Shown piece after piece: positions 51,045 to 62,130 of a stretch of DNA of 64,000 bases. Origin of the DNA: Peribacillus muralis (GTDB lineage Bacteria; Bacillota; Bacilli; Bacillales; DSM-1321). Location of the stretch: assembly GCF_001645685.2 (NCBI RefSeq), contig NZ_CP017080.1, positions 4,517,051-4,581,050 of the forward strand, given 5' to 3'. A program made the translations under genes and the position numbers. The notes beneath the pieces are model-generated. The model saw only the letters and a list, made by a program, of their open reading frames with translations, ran no database searches and was not told the DNA's origin. Position 1 is the stretch's first letter, and every line of letters starts with the position of its first letter.

Positions 51045-52118
51045 TTGAAGAGAATTTTTTCTATATTTGTAGCACTTATCGTTCTGTTTTCGGTAGGCTC
51101 GATCGGGGCCAAGGGCTTCGCTGCTACGAAGATGAATCAAGATGAGCTTAATACATACCTGGCGGAAGTCCGAATGACGCAAAAGGAATTGGAAGATTAC
51201 CTAGCCTATTATGACTTAACCTTAAATGAGATGGAATCGGTAGATGAGCTACGCGAGACATTGGGACCGGCAGTCACTCCTGGGACGTTACAGCAGTTAC
51301 TGAAGGATTATGAAATGACCGAAGCTGAACTGACGGAATTATTAATAGAATATGGTGAATTGGAAGAAGGAGATTCCATCATCGATACCTTCCATTTCAT
51401 CTATGATATAGAAGATATTATTGATTTAGAGATGGGTTATGATGATGAAGATATGGAATACGATGACGAAGAACTGAGCGATTTAATGGCTGGGCTCTTC
51501 ACTGAGATCGGGCTAACGGACGAGGAGCTTGACAGACTCATGAACCACCTGCAGCCCCTCGTTGAAGATCCTGCTTTCGAGGATCGCTTAATGGCACTTT
51601 CCGATCGGATGGACAAGCTTGCCGATTTTGAAACAATCGATGAATTATCAGCAGCACAAGTGGCTGAACTGCTCTCCATATACAGTGAGCTGCAAAACTT
51701 GCTTCAAGTTCAATTCAAGTTTGCCTTAATCCAAGACGGTGTCACTACAAACCTATCACTTGAAGCATTATTCAAGCTTAAGGATTTGAATAATGCCAGT
51801 TTACTAGTGTCCATTTATGATCTAAAAGGCAATCTATTGCTTGATTTCATCTTGACAGGTGAAATGATCGGTTCCGATCTAGTGAAGGAAACCGGGAATG
51901 ACATTAAACAGTCCACTCAAGTCATTTCCAAAGTGGCTGATGTAAAAGCAAAAACTGATGTGAAAAAAGATAAGAAAAAGAAGAGACCGACCCACAAAAC
52001 GGAAAAAGGCGGATTGCTTCCTAAGACGTCCGGTAATTACCTATCGGGAGCTTTGATCGGTTTAGTGATGATGGGCATCGCTATCGGGTTAATCAGAAAA
52101 GCGAGACTTGCAAATTAA
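51045..52118 (+). CDS. Processed acidic surface protein with sortase signal
   Basis: A 357-residue cell-surface protein. An N-terminal signal peptide (KRIFSIFVALIVLFSVGSIGAKGFA) is followed by a very acidic helical region with repeated M/LTxxELxxLL-like modules and a stretch of Asp/Glu near residues 125-150. A Lys-rich spacer follows, then the sorting signal LPKTSGN, a hydrophobic segment and RKARLAN. This is the 'processed acidic surface protein' architecture. The start is TTG, after GGGGG. The neighbouring class D sortase would cleave it and attach it to the wall. Confidence 0.9.
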   Translation: MKRIFSIFVALIVLFSVGSIGAKGFAATKMNQDELNTYLAEVRMTQKELEDYLAYYDLTLNEMESVDELRETLGPAVTPGTLQQLLKDYEMTEAELTELLIEYGELEEGDSIIDTFHFIYDIEDIIDLEMGYDDEDMEYDDEELSDLMAGLFTEIGLTDEELDRLMNHLQPLVEDPAFEDRLMALSDRMDKLADFETIDELSAAQVAELLSIYSELQNLLQVQFKFALIQDGVTTNLSLEALFKLKDLNNASLLVSIYDLKGNLLLDFILTGEMIGSDLVKETGNDIKQSTQVISKVADVKAKTDVKKDKKKKRPTHKTEKGGLLPKTSGNYLSGALIGLVMMGIAIGLIRKARLAN

Positions 52119-52119
52119 G

Positions 52120-52773
52120 ATGACCGAAAATAGGCAATCCAAGCAAAAGAAAAAATGGTTATTTGTCACTGCTGCTTGCTTTTTGATCCTCGGTTTTTAT
52201 TTTACGACGACAAACACGTACACACTGCTGAAGGGCTATGCCATATATAAGTGGAATAAGCCTGAAACAACGGAGACGATGGCGCAGGCGGAGGCCAAAC
52301 CCTCAAAGCCGGAGAAAAAAGCTACTGTTGCCGGGGATCATGAACTATATGAGAAACGACCGGAAACAGGCGATTTGATGGGGGAGCTTTACATCCCAAA
52401 AATCAAGGCAACACTCCCGATTTACCACGGAACCGATGAGGATGAACTCGAAAAAGGCGTCGGCCATTATGCAGGGTCGGTTTTGCCTGGCGAGGACGAT
52501 AATTCCGTTTTATCCGGTCATCGGGATACCATTTTCCGGGAGCTTGGTAAAGTCGGTCAAGGGGACTTGCTGATAACCAAAACGGAAGCTGGAACGTTCA
52601 CCTATAAAGTTAGGAAGGTCCGTATCGTCGATGCAGATGACCGCACCGTAATCGTTCCCAAGCCTAAAGCGACGCTTACAGTAACAACCTGCTATCCATT
52701 TTCATATATTGGTAGTGCACCGGAAAGATACGTACTTGTAGCCGATTTATTGAAAACTGAATTGAACGAATGA
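52120..52773 (+). CDS. Class D sortase
   Basis: A 217-residue transpeptidase with an N-terminal membrane anchor (KKWLFVTAACFLILGFYF). The catalytic His is in LSGHRDT, the Cys in TVTTCYPF and the Arg in APERYVL. It begins 1 nt after the substrate gene's TAA and is probably translated by coupling, since no strong ribosome site precedes it; an in-frame TTG inside the previous gene is also possible. The pairing with a single acidic LPKTS-type protein suggests a dedicated enzyme. Confidence 0.92.
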   Translation: MTENRQSKQKKKWLFVTAACFLILGFYFTTTNTYTLLKGYAIYKWNKPETTETMAQAEAKPSKPEKKATVAGDHELYEKRPETGDLMGELYIPKIKATLPIYHGTDEDELEKGVGHYAGSVLPGEDDNSVLSGHRDTIFRELGKVGQGDLLITKTEAGTFTYKVRKVRIVDADDRTVIVPKPKATLTVTTCYPFSYIGSAPERYVLVADLLKTELNE

Positions 52774-52780
52774 AACGGGT

Positions 52781-52806
52781 GGGCTGAAGTTTTTTCAGCC
52801 CCTTTT
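52781..52806 (+). terminator. Terminator of the surface-protein/sortase operon
   Basis: GGGCTGAA and TTCAGCCC form an 8-bp stem followed by CTTTT, 8 nt past the sortase stop. Confidence 0.7.
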
Positions 52807-52842
52807 CAATCGAGCCATTATCTAGAAGGAGGATAGCTCATT

Positions 52843-52986
52843 ATGGATAAGCAAGCACAGGAAAGGTTTTTTCAAATCTTGAAAGATACTTATGAAGTTA
52901 CCTTGAACAAGGAGAATATATCTATCGACGAGATCATGGAACATCTGAAGAACGAACTGACTCCGCTTTACCCTAAATGCCATTAA
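52843..52986 (+). CDS. Small protein of unknown function (47 residues)
   Basis: A short gene starting MDKQAQERFFQILKDTYEVT and ending NELTPLYPKCH. AAGGAGG lies 9 nt before the ATG, which strongly suggests real translation. It is a helical, charged protein with a C-terminal PKCH. I do not recognise a family. A terminator follows directly and one precedes it, so it is likely transcribed alone. Confidence 0.65.
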   Translation: MDKQAQERFFQILKDTYEVTLNKENISIDEIMEHLKNELTPLYPKCH

Positions 52987-53025
52987 AAAAGGACATGTCG
53001 CATAAACGGACAAGTCCTTCTTTTT
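52985..53025. terminator. Bidirectional terminator between the small gene and yvoF
   Basis: AAGGACATGTC and GACAAGTCCTT pair with one mismatch; six A precede and five T follow. It lies in the gap between two convergent genes. Confidence 0.7.
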
Positions 53026-53543
53026 CATATCGATGTTTGCTGATCCCGCTCAAGCATTTCCTCTTTCGTATAGATGACCTTCATTGGGTTGCCTCCGACG
53101 AAAGCCCCTTCTGGGACGTCCTTATGGACAAGTGTTCCCGCAGAGACGATCGCTCCATCCCCTATGGTAAGTCCCGGAAGTATCGTTGAATTGGCCCCAA
53201 TCAACACTTCATCACCGATAATCACTTCTCCTAAACGATATTCCCTAATCAAATATTCATGGGCAAGAATCGTCGTATTGTACCCTATGACTGTATTCAT
53301 TCCCACTGATATCTTTTCCGGAAACATCACATCAGGCATGACCATCAATGCAAATGATGTATGCTTCCCGACCTTCATATGCAAAAAAGTCCTGTAAAGC
53401 CAATTCTTCATCCCGAGGAATGGTGTATAGCGGGCTAGCTGGATCACGATAAAGTTCTTTACCACCTTCCAGAAAGGAACCGTCTTGTACACATGCCATA
53501 ATGAATTTGCCCCTTCAACCGGATGGCGGGTCGTGCGTCTCAT
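53025..53543 (-). CDS. yvoF: Hexapeptide-repeat acetyltransferase (YvoF)
   Basis: A 172-residue left-handed beta-helix acyltransferase of the maltose/galactoside acetyltransferase type, the same length as B. subtilis YvoF. Hexapeptide repeats appear at ~90-150 ([51 protein letters not shown]). The acceptor is unknown. It overlaps the ppaX stop by 4 nt and closes the hprK-lgt-yvoD-ppaX-yvoF operon. Confidence 0.93.
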   Translation of the reverse strand: MRRTTRHPVEGANSLWHVYKTVPFWKVVKNFIVIQLARYTPFLGMKNWLYRTFLHMKVGKHTSFALMVMPDVMFPEKISVGMNTVIGYNTTILAHEYLIREYRLGEVIIGDEVLIGANSTILPGLTIGDGAIVSAGTLVHKDVPEGAFVGGNPMKVIYTKEEMLERDQQTSI

Positions 53544-54208
53544 CTTTTAGCCTCTGTAAAAGTTTCAATCTCGACGATATTCAATAAATCGGCCATTTTT
53601 TCAAGCATATAGTCTGGATGGTAGCCTTCCAAAAACTCACGGCCTCTTATCGACCATGCCACCCCTGCCGTTTTTGTACCTGCATTCTTCCCGCCAAGAA
53701 TATCATGATAGCTGTCGCCAATCATGATCGCTTCGTAAGGCTTTGAACCGAGCTGAGTCAGCGCCTTAACCAAAGGCTCTGGATCAGGCTTTGCGTTTTC
53801 CACTTCATCGAGCGTGACCACGACTTCAAAAAACGGTTCAAGATTGCTTAGACGCAGTCCCTTTTCAACGACATCACGTTTCTTCGTCGTAACGACTGCC
53901 AATTTATAGCCAGCCTGCTTCAACGTTTGAACGGTTTCATATACCCCGTCGAATTGTGTCACGAGGGCATCATGGTTTTTCCAATTATACGCCCGATAGA
54001 AAGTGATCATTTCCTTCACCCGCTTCGGGTCAATCGAAGAAAATGTATCGGTCAAGGTCGGACCGATAAACGGAATGATATCCTCACGCTTGAACTGGCC
54101 GGGACAAAAATGGTTTAACGTTTCTGTAAAAGAAGCAATGATCAACTCATTTGTATTGATCAATGTGCCATCAAGATCGAATAGTAATGTATTTATGTTA
54201 CTGCTCAT
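53540..54208 (-). CDS. ppaX: Pyrophosphatase PpaX
   Basis: A 222-residue HAD-family phosphatase with motif [10 protein letters not shown], motif II VTTKK and motif [22 protein letters not shown]. In B. subtilis it hydrolyses the pyrophosphate released when HPr kinase/phosphorylase dephosphorylates HPr-Ser-P. The location in the hprK operon supports this. AAGGAAG lies 8 nt before the ATG at 54208, which overlaps the yvoD end. Confidence 0.95.
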   Translation of the reverse strand: MSSNINTLLFDLDGTLINTNELIIASFTETLNHFCPGQFKREDIIPFIGPTLTDTFSSIDPKRVKEMITFYRAYNWKNHDALVTQFDGVYETVQTLKQAGYKLAVVTTKKRDVVEKGLRLSNLEPFFEVVVTLDEVENAKPDPEPLVKALTQLGSKPYEAIMIGDSYHDILGGKNAGTKTAGVAWSIRGREFLEGYHPDYMLEKMADLLNIVEIETFTEAKR

Positions 54209-55142
54209 AAACAGCTTCCTTTCTCTGTACACGGTCAGACCGATTCCAAATATACGCAACGACCATCGTTAGAACGATGGCAGTGAGCAGCCGAATAAGT
54301 AACAACGGCAAGACCGGAATGCCCAGTGGGATGAAAATTAATGTGTCTTCTACAACAGCATGACAGGCAACCAAAAAGATGAAGGCAATCGTCATATCCT
54401 TCTTTGAAACGTTGTCTTCTTTAGCTGCCTGAATCATTACACCGGCCCCATATGCCAAGCCGAGGGTAAGCCCTGTCACGAATGGCATGGAAGCATTCTG
54501 TTTCATTCCCAGCACTTTCATGAAGGGAGCAAGTGCTTTCGAGAAGGCTTCCAGCCATTTTAAATCTTTCATGATTTGAACCACTATCATAAGCGGAATG
54601 ACGATGACCGCAAGCTGGGCGATGCCGGAAAGGGCCTGAACGATCCCATGCATTAGGATTGCGCTCATTCCGTTAACCTCGGCCGTTTCTCCGACAGCCA
54701 TCCCTTGAGCCATTTCGGAACCACCATGCCAAACAAGATTAATGACAAGCGCCGATAGGAGAGCAAGCCCGATCCGAACTGTCAGGATGATCCACAGCTT
54801 GACTCCGGTCTTCATCGCCACGCCTGATTCAATCAATAAATTATGTGAAAATGATAGCATCATCGCAATGATGAATACTTCCTTTACGGTCAGATCAAGC
54901 GTCAAAATGCCGGCAATCGCTGCGTATAGGTTCAGGAAATTCCCTAACACGAGCGGAATGGCCGCATCTCCCGGAAGTCCGATGAGATTCATCAAAGGCG
55001 CTATCAAATCGATGGCCCACGGCAATACAGGCGTATATTGGAGTACGGTGACGATCAGCGTTACCGGAAATATCACCTTACCCAATGACCAGGTTGTATT
55101 CAGGCCCGAAAGAAGTCCCTTTTTAACTGAATTCCCTATCAC
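54198..55142 (-). CDS. yvoD: Nucleoside-recognition (gate) domain membrane protein YvoD
   Basis: A 314-residue protein with about eight membrane segments. Two gate-domain-like halves are visible, with [33 protein letters not shown] in the first and [29 protein letters not shown] in the second. It may transport or regulate a nucleoside-like solute; this is unproven. The start is GTG with GAGGAAA. It lies between lgt and ppaX, as in B. subtilis. Confidence 0.92.
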   Translation of the reverse strand: MIGNSVKKGLLSGLNTTWSLGKVIFPVTLIVTVLQYTPVLPWAIDLIAPLMNLIGLPGDAAIPLVLGNFLNLYAAIAGILTLDLTVKEVFIIAMMLSFSHNLLIESGVAMKTGVKLWIILTVRIGLALLSALVINLVWHGGSEMAQGMAVGETAEVNGMSAILMHGIVQALSGIAQLAVIVIPLMIVVQIMKDLKWLEAFSKALAPFMKVLGMKQNASMPFVTGLTLGLAYGAGVMIQAAKEDNVSKKDMTIAFIFLVACHAVVEDTLIFIPLGIPVLPLLLIRLLTAIVLTMVVAYIWNRSDRVQRKEAVYEQ

Positions 55143-55169
55143 TATTTCCTCTCCCCTTACAGATGATCC

Positions 55170-55982
55170 CTATAGGTCCAAATATCTTTTATCCGCTTGC
55201 CCACTGACCCTTCTATATACGATAAGGGCAATGGCTGCTGCTACCAATGCAATTGAGATCACTTGCGCGATTCGCAGTGAATCCGTCAGCATCAAGCTAT
55301 CCGTACGCAATCCTTCGATGAAAAAACGGCCGACTGAATACCATAAAACATAGGTCAAAAATAGCTCCCCCCTGCGCAAGTTCACCTTCCGCAGACTTAA
55401 AAGGATGATGACCCCGATGATATTCCAAATCGACTCATACAAAAAGGTCGGATGATAATAGGTGCCATTTATGTACATTTGATTAATGATGAATTCCGGC
55501 AAGTGCATATTTTCGAGGAATGCCCTCGTCACTTCTCCACCATGCGCTTCCTGATTCATGAAATTACCCCAGCGCCCGATCGCCTGCCCCAGCAATATGC
55601 TCGGAGCCGCGATATCGACCAGCTTCCAAAACGAGATCTTCTTCACCTTGGCAAAAACGATAGCGGTCAACACCGATCCAATCAACGCGCCGTGAATGGC
55701 AATTCCGCCATTCCATATTTTTATGATATCACCTGGGTTCTGTGAATAGTACTCCCACTGGAAGATGACATAATAAATGCGGGCACAGATGATTGCGATC
55801 GGTACGGCAAACAAAATCAAATCCGTAAATATTTCCTTATCCAGACCTCTCCGCTCCGATTCCCTCAAAGCGATGATAAGGCCCAATAACACACCGAACC
55901 CGATGATCAGTCCATACCAATGAACCTGGATAGGCCCTAGATCAATCGCAATCGGATTCAGCGGCTGTATTCCTTGTTCCAT
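55170..55982 (-). CDS. lgt: Prolipoprotein diacylglyceryl transferase
   Basis: A 270-residue membrane enzyme with about seven segments. The Lgt signature [15 protein letters not shown] contains the essential residues, and [12 protein letters not shown] and [22 protein letters not shown] match the family core. It adds diacylglycerol to the lipobox cysteine of lipoproteins such as the VanY-type protein at 20041. GAGGGG precedes the ATG. The gene follows hprK by 23 nt. Confidence 0.97.
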   Translation of the reverse strand: MEQGIQPLNPIAIDLGPIQVHWYGLIIGFGVLLGLIIALRESERRGLDKEIFTDLILFAVPIAIICARIYYVIFQWEYYSQNPGDIIKIWNGGIAIHGALIGSVLTAIVFAKVKKISFWKLVDIAAPSILLGQAIGRWGNFMNQEAHGGEVTRAFLENMHLPEFIINQMYINGTYYHPTFLYESIWNIIGVIILLSLRKVNLRRGELFLTYVLWYSVGRFFIEGLRTDSLMLTDSLRIAQVISIALVAAAIALIVYRRVSGQADKRYLDL

Positions 55983-56005
55983 TATGACCCCTCTTTTCCA
56001 TACGT

Positions 56006-56941
56006 TTAAAATTCTTCAATTTCCGGATCTGCGATCGCATGATTCAAACGATCCGAAAACTGCTCTGCCGCATTGACACCCATTTTCTTCAGGCGATAAT
56101 TCATGGCTGCCACTTCAATGATAACGGCTAAATTCCGCCCCGGGCGAACAGGTACGGTTATTTTCGTCACTTCCGTATCAATGATTTTCATTTTCTCCTC
56201 ATCAAGACCGACACGATCATATTGCTTATTTTTTTCCCATAGCTCCAAGCTGATGACGATTGAAATCCTTTTATTGCTGCGGACTGCACCAGCACCAAAC
56301 AGAGTCATGACATTAATGATGCCCAGTCCTCTTATTTCAAGAAGGTGTTCAATTAAATCCGGTGCGTTCCCGACCAAAGTATCTTGGTCTTCCTGGCGGA
56401 TTTCAACGCAGTCATCAGCGACTAGACGATGACCCCGTTTCACTAATTCGAGTGCCGTCTCACTTTTTCCTACACCGCTTTTTCCAGTGATCAATACACC
56501 TAAGCCATATATATCGACCAATACACCATGAACAGCCGTTGTAGGTGCCAACTTGCTTTCAAGGAAGTTGGTCAGACGGCTATATAGCCGTGTTGTCTTC
56601 ATATTCGATTTCATCACGGGAACCGATTCCCGCTCAGAAGCTTCTACCAACTCAAGCGGCACTTCCTGTCCACGTGTGATGATGATGCCCGGAGTAAAGT
56701 CCCTGCATAGTTCTTCCATCCTCTGAACACGTTCAGGTTCATTCAGGCGATTAAAAAAGGACATCTCTGTCATTCCTAATAGCTGTACTCGATCGGCAGG
56801 ATAATAATCAAAAAAACCGGCTATTTCAAGACCTGGACGAGATAAATCACTTGTGACAATCGGTCGGTTAATTCCTTCTTCCCCACTGATGAGCTCTAGA
56901 CCCAACGCTTCAATGATATCCTTTGTACGGACTTTTGCCAT
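56006..56941 (-). CDS. hprK: HPr kinase/phosphorylase
   Basis: A 311-residue bifunctional enzyme. The P-loop is GKSGVGKS near residue 153, the family signature [20 protein letters not shown] follows near 202, and His140-type HGVLVDIYG precedes the P-loop. It phosphorylates Ser46 of HPr and Crh when glycolytic intermediates are high, which makes them CcpA corepressors. crh is at 35218. GGAGG precedes the ATG. First gene of hprK-lgt-yvoD-ppaX-yvoF. Confidence 0.98.
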   Translation of the reverse strand: MAKVRTKDIIEALGLELISGEEGINRPIVTSDLSRPGLEIAGFFDYYPADRVQLLGMTEMSFFNRLNEPERVQRMEELCRDFTPGIIITRGQEVPLELVEASERESVPVMKSNMKTTRLYSRLTNFLESKLAPTTAVHGVLVDIYGLGVLITGKSGVGKSETALELVKRGHRLVADDCVEIRQEDQDTLVGNAPDLIEHLLEIRGLGIINVMTLFGAGAVRSNKRISIVISLELWEKNKQYDRVGLDEEKMKIIDTEVTKITVPVRPGRNLAVIIEVAAMNYRLKKMGVNAAEQFSDRLNHAIADPEIEEF

Positions 56942-57150
56942 ATATCTTTCCTCCTTCTGGAGCGGTGCTGTTTTTCGAGATACTTTAATATTTTAGCATT
57001 TTTCTGTTAATAACCAAACAAAGCATGATCGATTTATTGTTTTTTGTTACACTCTGCCGTCCTGTTTTTTAACCATCCGCCGCAAGTTAATCGATTATCC
57101 CCTACAATTTTTAAAAAGGCTGGTCGAAATGTGTGGGACTATTTTTGTTT

Positions 57151-57522
57151 TCATTTTCGCCAAAAAGTCGAACAGTCTGCCTTATCCAGCATATTGAACT
57201 CGATCATCTTCTTAAGCAATGAGAAATCAACCGGACCATCCCAGCGAATACGCACCAATTGCTTTGTATGCTCATAGCCGGCCTGCACAATTTCATCTGA
57301 AAAATGCTTGATCCCTGCCGCCTCAGGAGCAACAGCCAAATGATGTTTGGCTACGCTGAAGCCAATGATATACGTACCATGATCGGTGAACATAGGTTGA
57401 TTCCACGCAATTTTAGGCATTAAATGGGGATATTCATTGTTAACCCAAGTCAAAACTTCTTCCATTCGCTCCCTATGTCCCTGATTAGCCATACTATCTA
57501 AGTACTCTGAAAAAACTTCCAT
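57151..57522 (-). CDS. fra: Frataxin-like iron chaperone Fra (DUF1801)
   Basis: A 123-residue protein of the same length as B. subtilis YdhG/Fra. Segments EVLTWVNNEYPHLMPKIAWNQPMFTDHGTYIIGFSV and the C-terminus KADCSTFWRK closely match that protein from memory. Fra donates iron to Fe-S cluster and haem synthesis in B. subtilis. GGAG precedes the ATG. It lies in a minus-strand gap between hprK and yvlB, not in its B. subtilis position. Confidence 0.92.
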   Translation of the reverse strand: MEVFSEYLDSMANQGHRERMEEVLTWVNNEYPHLMPKIAWNQPMFTDHGTYIIGFSVAKHHLAVAPEAAGIKHFSDEIVQAGYEHTKQLVRIRWDGPVDFSLLKKMIEFNMLDKADCSTFWRK

Positions 57523-57781
57523 CTCATTCTCTCCTTCAATTAATTTATCGTCTGAATATTGCGTATCGATTTTATCCTATCCAAGTTACACCAACCTGTT
57601 GTTCAGCGATAGTTCATGTATTTCTTTTCCATTTCCAGAGTTTAGCTATCAAACTGCGGACTCAATTATCACTCCACTTGAGCTGTGGATGTTTGCATTT
57701 CTTCGAAATAAAACCCCACTGCCCTTTAGACAATCATATCCAACGGGTTGACGCGGTGCAACTCCATTTCTTATCGACACG

Positions 57782-57814
57782 AAAAAACCCGCCATTTCGA
57801 ATCGGCGGGTTTTT
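57782..57814. terminator. Terminator after the yvlB-like gene
   Basis: AAAAAACCCGCC and GGCGGGTTTTT form a stem with a 10-nt loop and A/T runs on both sides, just past the yvlB-like stop. The rest of 57523-57781 shows no feature I can support. Confidence 0.85.
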
Positions 57815-57817
57815 CCA

Positions 57818-58918
57818 TCAGGAAATCGTTATCGCTGCAGTCTTCGTTTCTGCAAATACGTGAAGTGAGGGAACCTCTTCCTTCACAGTCTTGAACTTAA
57901 GAACCTTTTGGACAACATCGCTTTTCTCCTCTACGATGGTCATCCCCTCCAAGGTTACGTTAAAGCTGCCCAAGTTGGATTTCAACTCCCCTTCAATCGC
58001 CTTACCCGCTGGCAGGTTCAGCTGAACCTTTCCAGTAATTGACTTAGCGTGTATAGAGTCGCAATCCAGCCCTGAATTGTTACAAACGATTTCTCCATTA
58101 AACGTTTGAACATCCAATTTCTTGAAGTACCCATCCGCTCTAATCGCACCATTCAAAGTCTCCGCTTCGAGGTCATTGAAGTTCGTATCTGAAATGGTGA
58201 TCGTTCCGTTACCGGTTTCCAGTTCACACGAATCTCCATTACCATGCATGATATGAATGGACCCATTCGCGGTTTTGGCTTTAAGATTTTCGGATTTCAA
58301 GGACTCAGTCGTGATGGCACCGTTGAACAGCCTTACCTGAATCTTCTCATACTCCCTCCTCGGAATGTACATGATCGTATCGACCTTCACCGCTTTTTCC
58401 CGCACCTTGAATATGATCTTTCCATCTTTAATCGAAAAATCCACTTCATCCAAGAAATTTTTTCTCGCTTCTTCAATATCCTCCACCCGATAAATCCTTG
58501 CCTGACATTCTACACGGACATCCTGCTGATCCCATGCAGCGATTTTTATTTTCCCATTTGCTATATCTACATCCACTTCGTTCAGGAAATCATAATCATG
58601 CTGAAAAATATGGCTGACCTCAACCGATTTCCCGAAATTGAAATCCAGGTCGGTTTCTTTGATTTTCTTAAAAGCACTCTCAACGAAATCAAAGATCTTT
58701 TCTTTTGATGATTGGATATTCTTCTTAAATGAGTCGTGTGTGCTTCCTTCACTTTTCTTTTCCACGACTACCGTTGATAATTCATTTTGCAGTTTTTGCT
58801 CTTTCGCTTCACTTTCCTGACTGGCCTTTTCTAATTCTTCCAAGAGGCCCATGGCTTCATCCGCTGATAGCTTTCCATCCTGAATCATTTCCAATATCTT
58901 CTTTCTTTCCTCCTGCAT
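57818..58918 (-). CDS. yvlB: DUF4097 beta-strand repeat protein (YvlB-like)
   Basis: A 366-residue protein. The N-terminal ~35 residues form the short SHOCT-like helix region (KKILEMIQDGKLSADEAMGLLEELEKA). The C-terminal ~200 residues are a beta-helix of repeated strands (ANGKIKIAAWDQQDVRVECQARIYR, LNGAIRADGYFKKLDVQTFNGEI) typical of DUF4097. YvlB is a member of an envelope-stress-linked gene set in B. subtilis; yvlC and yvlD do not follow here. GAGG lies 7 nt before the ATG at 58918. Confidence 0.88.
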   Translation of the reverse strand: MQEERKKILEMIQDGKLSADEAMGLLEELEKASQESEAKEQKLQNELSTVVVEKKSEGSTHDSFKKNIQSSKEKIFDFVESAFKKIKETDLDFNFGKSVEVSHIFQHDYDFLNEVDVDIANGKIKIAAWDQQDVRVECQARIYRVEDIEEARKNFLDEVDFSIKDGKIIFKVREKAVKVDTIMYIPRREYEKIQVRLFNGAITTESLKSENLKAKTANGSIHIMHGNGDSCELETGNGTITISDTNFNDLEAETLNGAIRADGYFKKLDVQTFNGEIVCNNSGLDCDSIHAKSITGKVQLNLPAGKAIEGELKSNLGSFNVTLEGMTIVEEKSDVVQKVLKFKTVKEEVPSLHVFAETKTAAITIS

Positions 58919-59075
58919 GAACATTCCTCACTTTCTTCAATCATTTTATTCATACATACGCCTAGATATTTAAAAAGTTTCATAAAAACCGTTTAAATCT
59001 TCATTCGACAAACTCAAATGACAATTTCTGAAACGGAAAAAAGAAAATTCCCCCGGAAATATTCTGTTTCCCCGG

Positions 59076-59101
59076 CATTTAATCAAATGATTGATTAAAT
59101 G
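59076..59101. repeat. 26-bp palindrome with TTGATTAAAT arms
   Basis: CATTTAATCAA and TTGATTAAATG are separated by ATGA. It is about 110 nt from the uvrA terminator and about 160 nt upstream of the yvlB-like start, so it could be an operator for yvlB. It shares the half-site TTAATCAA/TTGATTAA with the palindrome at 20906-20925. Elsewhere in the 326-nt gap 58919-59244 only the uvrA terminator is seen. Confidence 0.6.
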
Positions 59102-59212
59102 ACCCCTTTCATTTTTCTACAAAAAAACAAACAAGATGAGCTCATCCTTTAAGCTTGCAGGGAAAAACGAAGCTATGGCGAGGTTGAGCGTTGACCGATT
59201 CAATCCATAATC

Positions 59213-59240
59213 AAAAAGAAGCAAGCCGGAATGGCTTGCT
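59213..59240 (-). terminator. Terminator of uvrBA
   Basis: AGCAAGCC and GGCTTGCT form a perfect 8-bp stem with a 5-nt loop; on the minus strand a TC then five T follow. It lies 4 nt past the uvrA stop. Confidence 0.85.
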
Positions 59241-59244
59241 CTTG

Positions 59245-62124
59245 TTAGGCATGTTCATGCTCTTGTTCTTTTGCTTCAATCAAGTTTTCCATGCGGATTT
59301 GATCACGCGTCAATACTGGCTTTAGATATTTTCCCGTATATGATTCGGAAACCTCACAGATTTTTTCAGGCGTACCATACGTGACAATCGTTCCGCCCTT
59401 GTCTCCGCCTTCAGGCCCCAGGTCAATGATGTGGTCTGCCGTTTTTATGACATCAAGATTATGCTCGATCACTAAAACGGTATCCCCGTTGTCAACGAGG
59501 CGCTGCAGGACTTCCAGCAGCCTTGCTATATCGTGGACATGCAACCCGGTAGTCGGTTCATCCAGGATATAGAAGGAACGGCCGGTCGAACGGCGATGCA
59601 ATTCAGAAGCAAGCTTCACCCTTTGCGCTTCACCGCCCGATAACGTCGTGGCCGGCTGCCCAAGCTTGATATAGCCCAAGCCAACATCAAAGATCGTTTG
59701 GAGCTTCCGTTTGATTTTCGGAATATTTTCAAAGAAATTGACGCCTTCCTCGACTGTCATATCGAGGATGTCAGAAATGTTTTTCCCTTTATATTTCACT
59801 TCAAGCGTTTCCCGGTTATAACGTTTTCCATGACAGACTTCACATGGAACATATACATCCGGAAGGAAATGCATTTCAATCTTGATAATGCCATCGCCGC
59901 GACAGGCTTCACAGCGGCCGCCCTTCACATTGAAGCTGAAACGCCCTTTTTTGTAACCGCGGATCTTCGCCTCATTCGTCGTCGCAAAAACGTCACGAAC
60001 ATCATCAAATACACCTGTATACGTAGCTGGATTTGAACGCGGGGTTCTCCCTATCGGGGACTGATCGATATCGATGACCTTATCTAAGTGCTCAATCCCT
60101 TTAATTTCACGAAAGTCCCCTGGTCTAGCTTTTGCACGATTCAGCTTTTGGGCCAATGACTTATGGAGGATCTCGTTCACTAACGTACTCTTGCCTGACC
60201 CCGAAACACCCGTCACGGCTGTAAAGACCCCAAGCGGGAACTTCACATTCACATTCTTCAGGTTATTTTCCTTGGCACCTTTTATTTCAATGACACGGCC
60301 ATCGTTTTTACGTCGCTCCAATGGCAATGGGATGAACTTCTTCCCTGCCAAATATTGACCCGTCAGCGAGTCGGGATTGTTCATGACTTCCTCCGGTGTG
60401 CCGGCAGCGACGATTTCCCCTCCATGGGCTCCTGCCCCAGGACCGACATCAATCAAATAATCAGCTGCAAGCATCGTATCTTCATCATGCTCGACAACGA
60501 TCAGGGTATTACCGATTTCACGCATATTCTTCAACGTTTCGATCAAGCGGTCATTGTCGCGCTGATGCAGCCCGATGGACGGTTCATCCAAAATGTACAG
60601 CACCCCCGTCAACCGTGAACCGATCTGCGTTGCCAATCGAATACGCTGCGCTTCGCCGCCTGATAATGTTCCCGCTGCCCTGCTCAACGTCAAATATTCC
60701 AACCCTACATTAGCCAAGAATCCGAGCCGCTCACGAATTTCCCGTAAAATCAACCTCGCGATCGCTGCCTCTTTTTCCGTCAAATCGAGCTTATCGAAAA
60801 ATGCCAGGGAATCTTCGACGGATAAAGCAGTCGTTTCACTTATATGGACCCCTTGAATGAGCACGGCCAGACTTTCTTTTTTCAATCGATGCCCCTTACA
60901 GGTTGGGCAGTGGTGCTCTGACATATATTTCTGCATTTGCTCACGAATGAAATCCGAGCTCGTCTCCTTAAAACGCCTTTCGATGTTTTTCAGGATACCC
61001 TCAAATGATATATATCCCTCTTGCACTCTTCCAAAATCATTTTTATAACGGAAATAAATCTTGTCTTTACCCGAGCCATTTAAAATCTTATCCATATTAT
61101 CTTCAGGCAGATCTTTAACGGGCACATCCATGTCGATTCCATAATGGTTGGCTACCGCCTCAAGCAGCTGAGGATAATATTGGGAGCTCGTCGGTTCCCA
61201 AGGTGCAATGGCATGCTCACGCAGGGTTAAATCCTTATCGGGTATGACAAGGTCCCGGTCCACTTCAAGCCTTGCCCCCAAACCATCACAATCGGGACAG
61301 GCTCCAAACGGGCTATTGAAGGAGAACATCCTTGGTTCCAGTTCTTCAATCGAAAAACCGCAGTATGGACAAGCATGATGCTCACTGAACAGCAGTTCCT
61401 CCTCGCCCATAACGTCAATGATGACCTTGCCCTCACCTAGCTTCAAAGCACTTTCCAGTGAATCGGCAAGCCTTGCCCTCACGCCCTCTTTAATGACGAT
61501 ACGATCAATGATCACTTCAATTGAATGCTTTTTATTTTTTTCCAGGACGATATCATCACTTAAATCATGCATTTCCCCATTCACGCGAATGCGGACATAT
61601 CCTTGTTTCTTGACTTCCTCCAAAACCTTCGCGTGTGTCCCTTTCCTGCCGGAGACTAGCGGTGCCAATACTTGAAGCTTGGTCCGTTCGGGATAATCAA
61701 GAATGCGGTCCACCATTTGCTCGATTGTTTGGGAGCTGATTTCTATGTTGTGGATCGGACAGGTCGGCCTGCCGACACGTGCATATAACAGCCTTAAATA
61801 ATCATAGATTTCCGTAACGGTCCCTACGGTTGATCGAGGATTGCGGCTGGTCGTTTTCTGGTCTATGGAAATGGCAGGCGATAAGCCCTCGATCGCATCG
61901 ACATCCGGTTTATCCACCTGACCTAAAAATTGACGCGCATAAGCGGATAATGATTCCACATAACGTCTTTGCCCTTCTGCATAAATCGTATCAAAAGCCA
62001 AGGAAGACTTTCCCGATCCCGATAACCCAGTAAGGACGACAAGTTTGTCCCTCGGTATCGTGATATCAATATTCTTTAAATTGTTGGCCCTTGCGCCTTT
62101 GATCACAATCTTATCCATTGCCAT
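59245..62124 (-). CDS. uvrA: Excinuclease ABC subunit A
   Basis: A 959-residue dimeric ABC ATPase. The first Walker A is GLSGSGKSS near residue 33 and the second GVSGSGKST near 640. Zinc-finger cysteines appear in [21 protein letters not shown] and in [14 protein letters not shown]...[26 protein letters not shown] and [12 protein letters not shown] are the signature motifs. It finds DNA damage and loads UvrB. It starts 6 nt after the uvrB stop. Confidence 0.99.
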   Translation of the reverse strand: MAMDKIVIKGARANNLKNIDITIPRDKLVVLTGLSGSGKSSLAFDTIYAEGQRRYVESLSAYARQFLGQVDKPDVDAIEGLSPAISIDQKTTSRNPRSTVGTVTEIYDYLRLLYARVGRPTCPIHNIEISSQTIEQMVDRILDYPERTKLQVLAPLVSGRKGTHAKVLEEVKKQGYVRIRVNGEMHDLSDDIVLEKNKKHSIEVIIDRIVIKEGVRARLADSLESALKLGEGKVIIDVMGEEELLFSEHHACPYCGFSIEELEPRMFSFNSPFGACPDCDGLGARLEVDRDLVIPDKDLTLREHAIAPWEPTSSQYYPQLLEAVANHYGIDMDVPVKDLPEDNMDKILNGSGKDKIYFRYKNDFGRVQEGYISFEGILKNIERRFKETSSDFIREQMQKYMSEHHCPTCKGHRLKKESLAVLIQGVHISETTALSVEDSLAFFDKLDLTEKEAAIARLILREIRERLGFLANVGLEYLTLSRAAGTLSGGEAQRIRLATQIGSRLTGVLYILDEPSIGLHQRDNDRLIETLKNMREIGNTLIVVEHDEDTMLAADYLIDVGPGAGAHGGEIVAAGTPEEVMNNPDSLTGQYLAGKKFIPLPLERRKNDGRVIEIKGAKENNLKNVNVKFPLGVFTAVTGVSGSGKSTLVNEILHKSLAQKLNRAKARPGDFREIKGIEHLDKVIDIDQSPIGRTPRSNPATYTGVFDDVRDVFATTNEAKIRGYKKGRFSFNVKGGRCEACRGDGIIKIEMHFLPDVYVPCEVCHGKRYNRETLEVKYKGKNISDILDMTVEEGVNFFENIPKIKRKLQTIFDVGLGYIKLGQPATTLSGGEAQRVKLASELHRRSTGRSFYILDEPTTGLHVHDIARLLEVLQRLVDNGDTVLVIEHNLDVIKTADHIIDLGPEGGDKGGTIVTYGTPEKICEVSESYTGKYLKPVLTRDQIRMENLIEAKEQEHEHA

Positions 62125-62130
62125 GTTTCG

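Noticed and set aside
59041..59244. LexA box near uvrA
   Set aside because: No CGAAC-N4-GTTCG-like sequence is present; the uvrBA promoter is beyond the right edge of the window.
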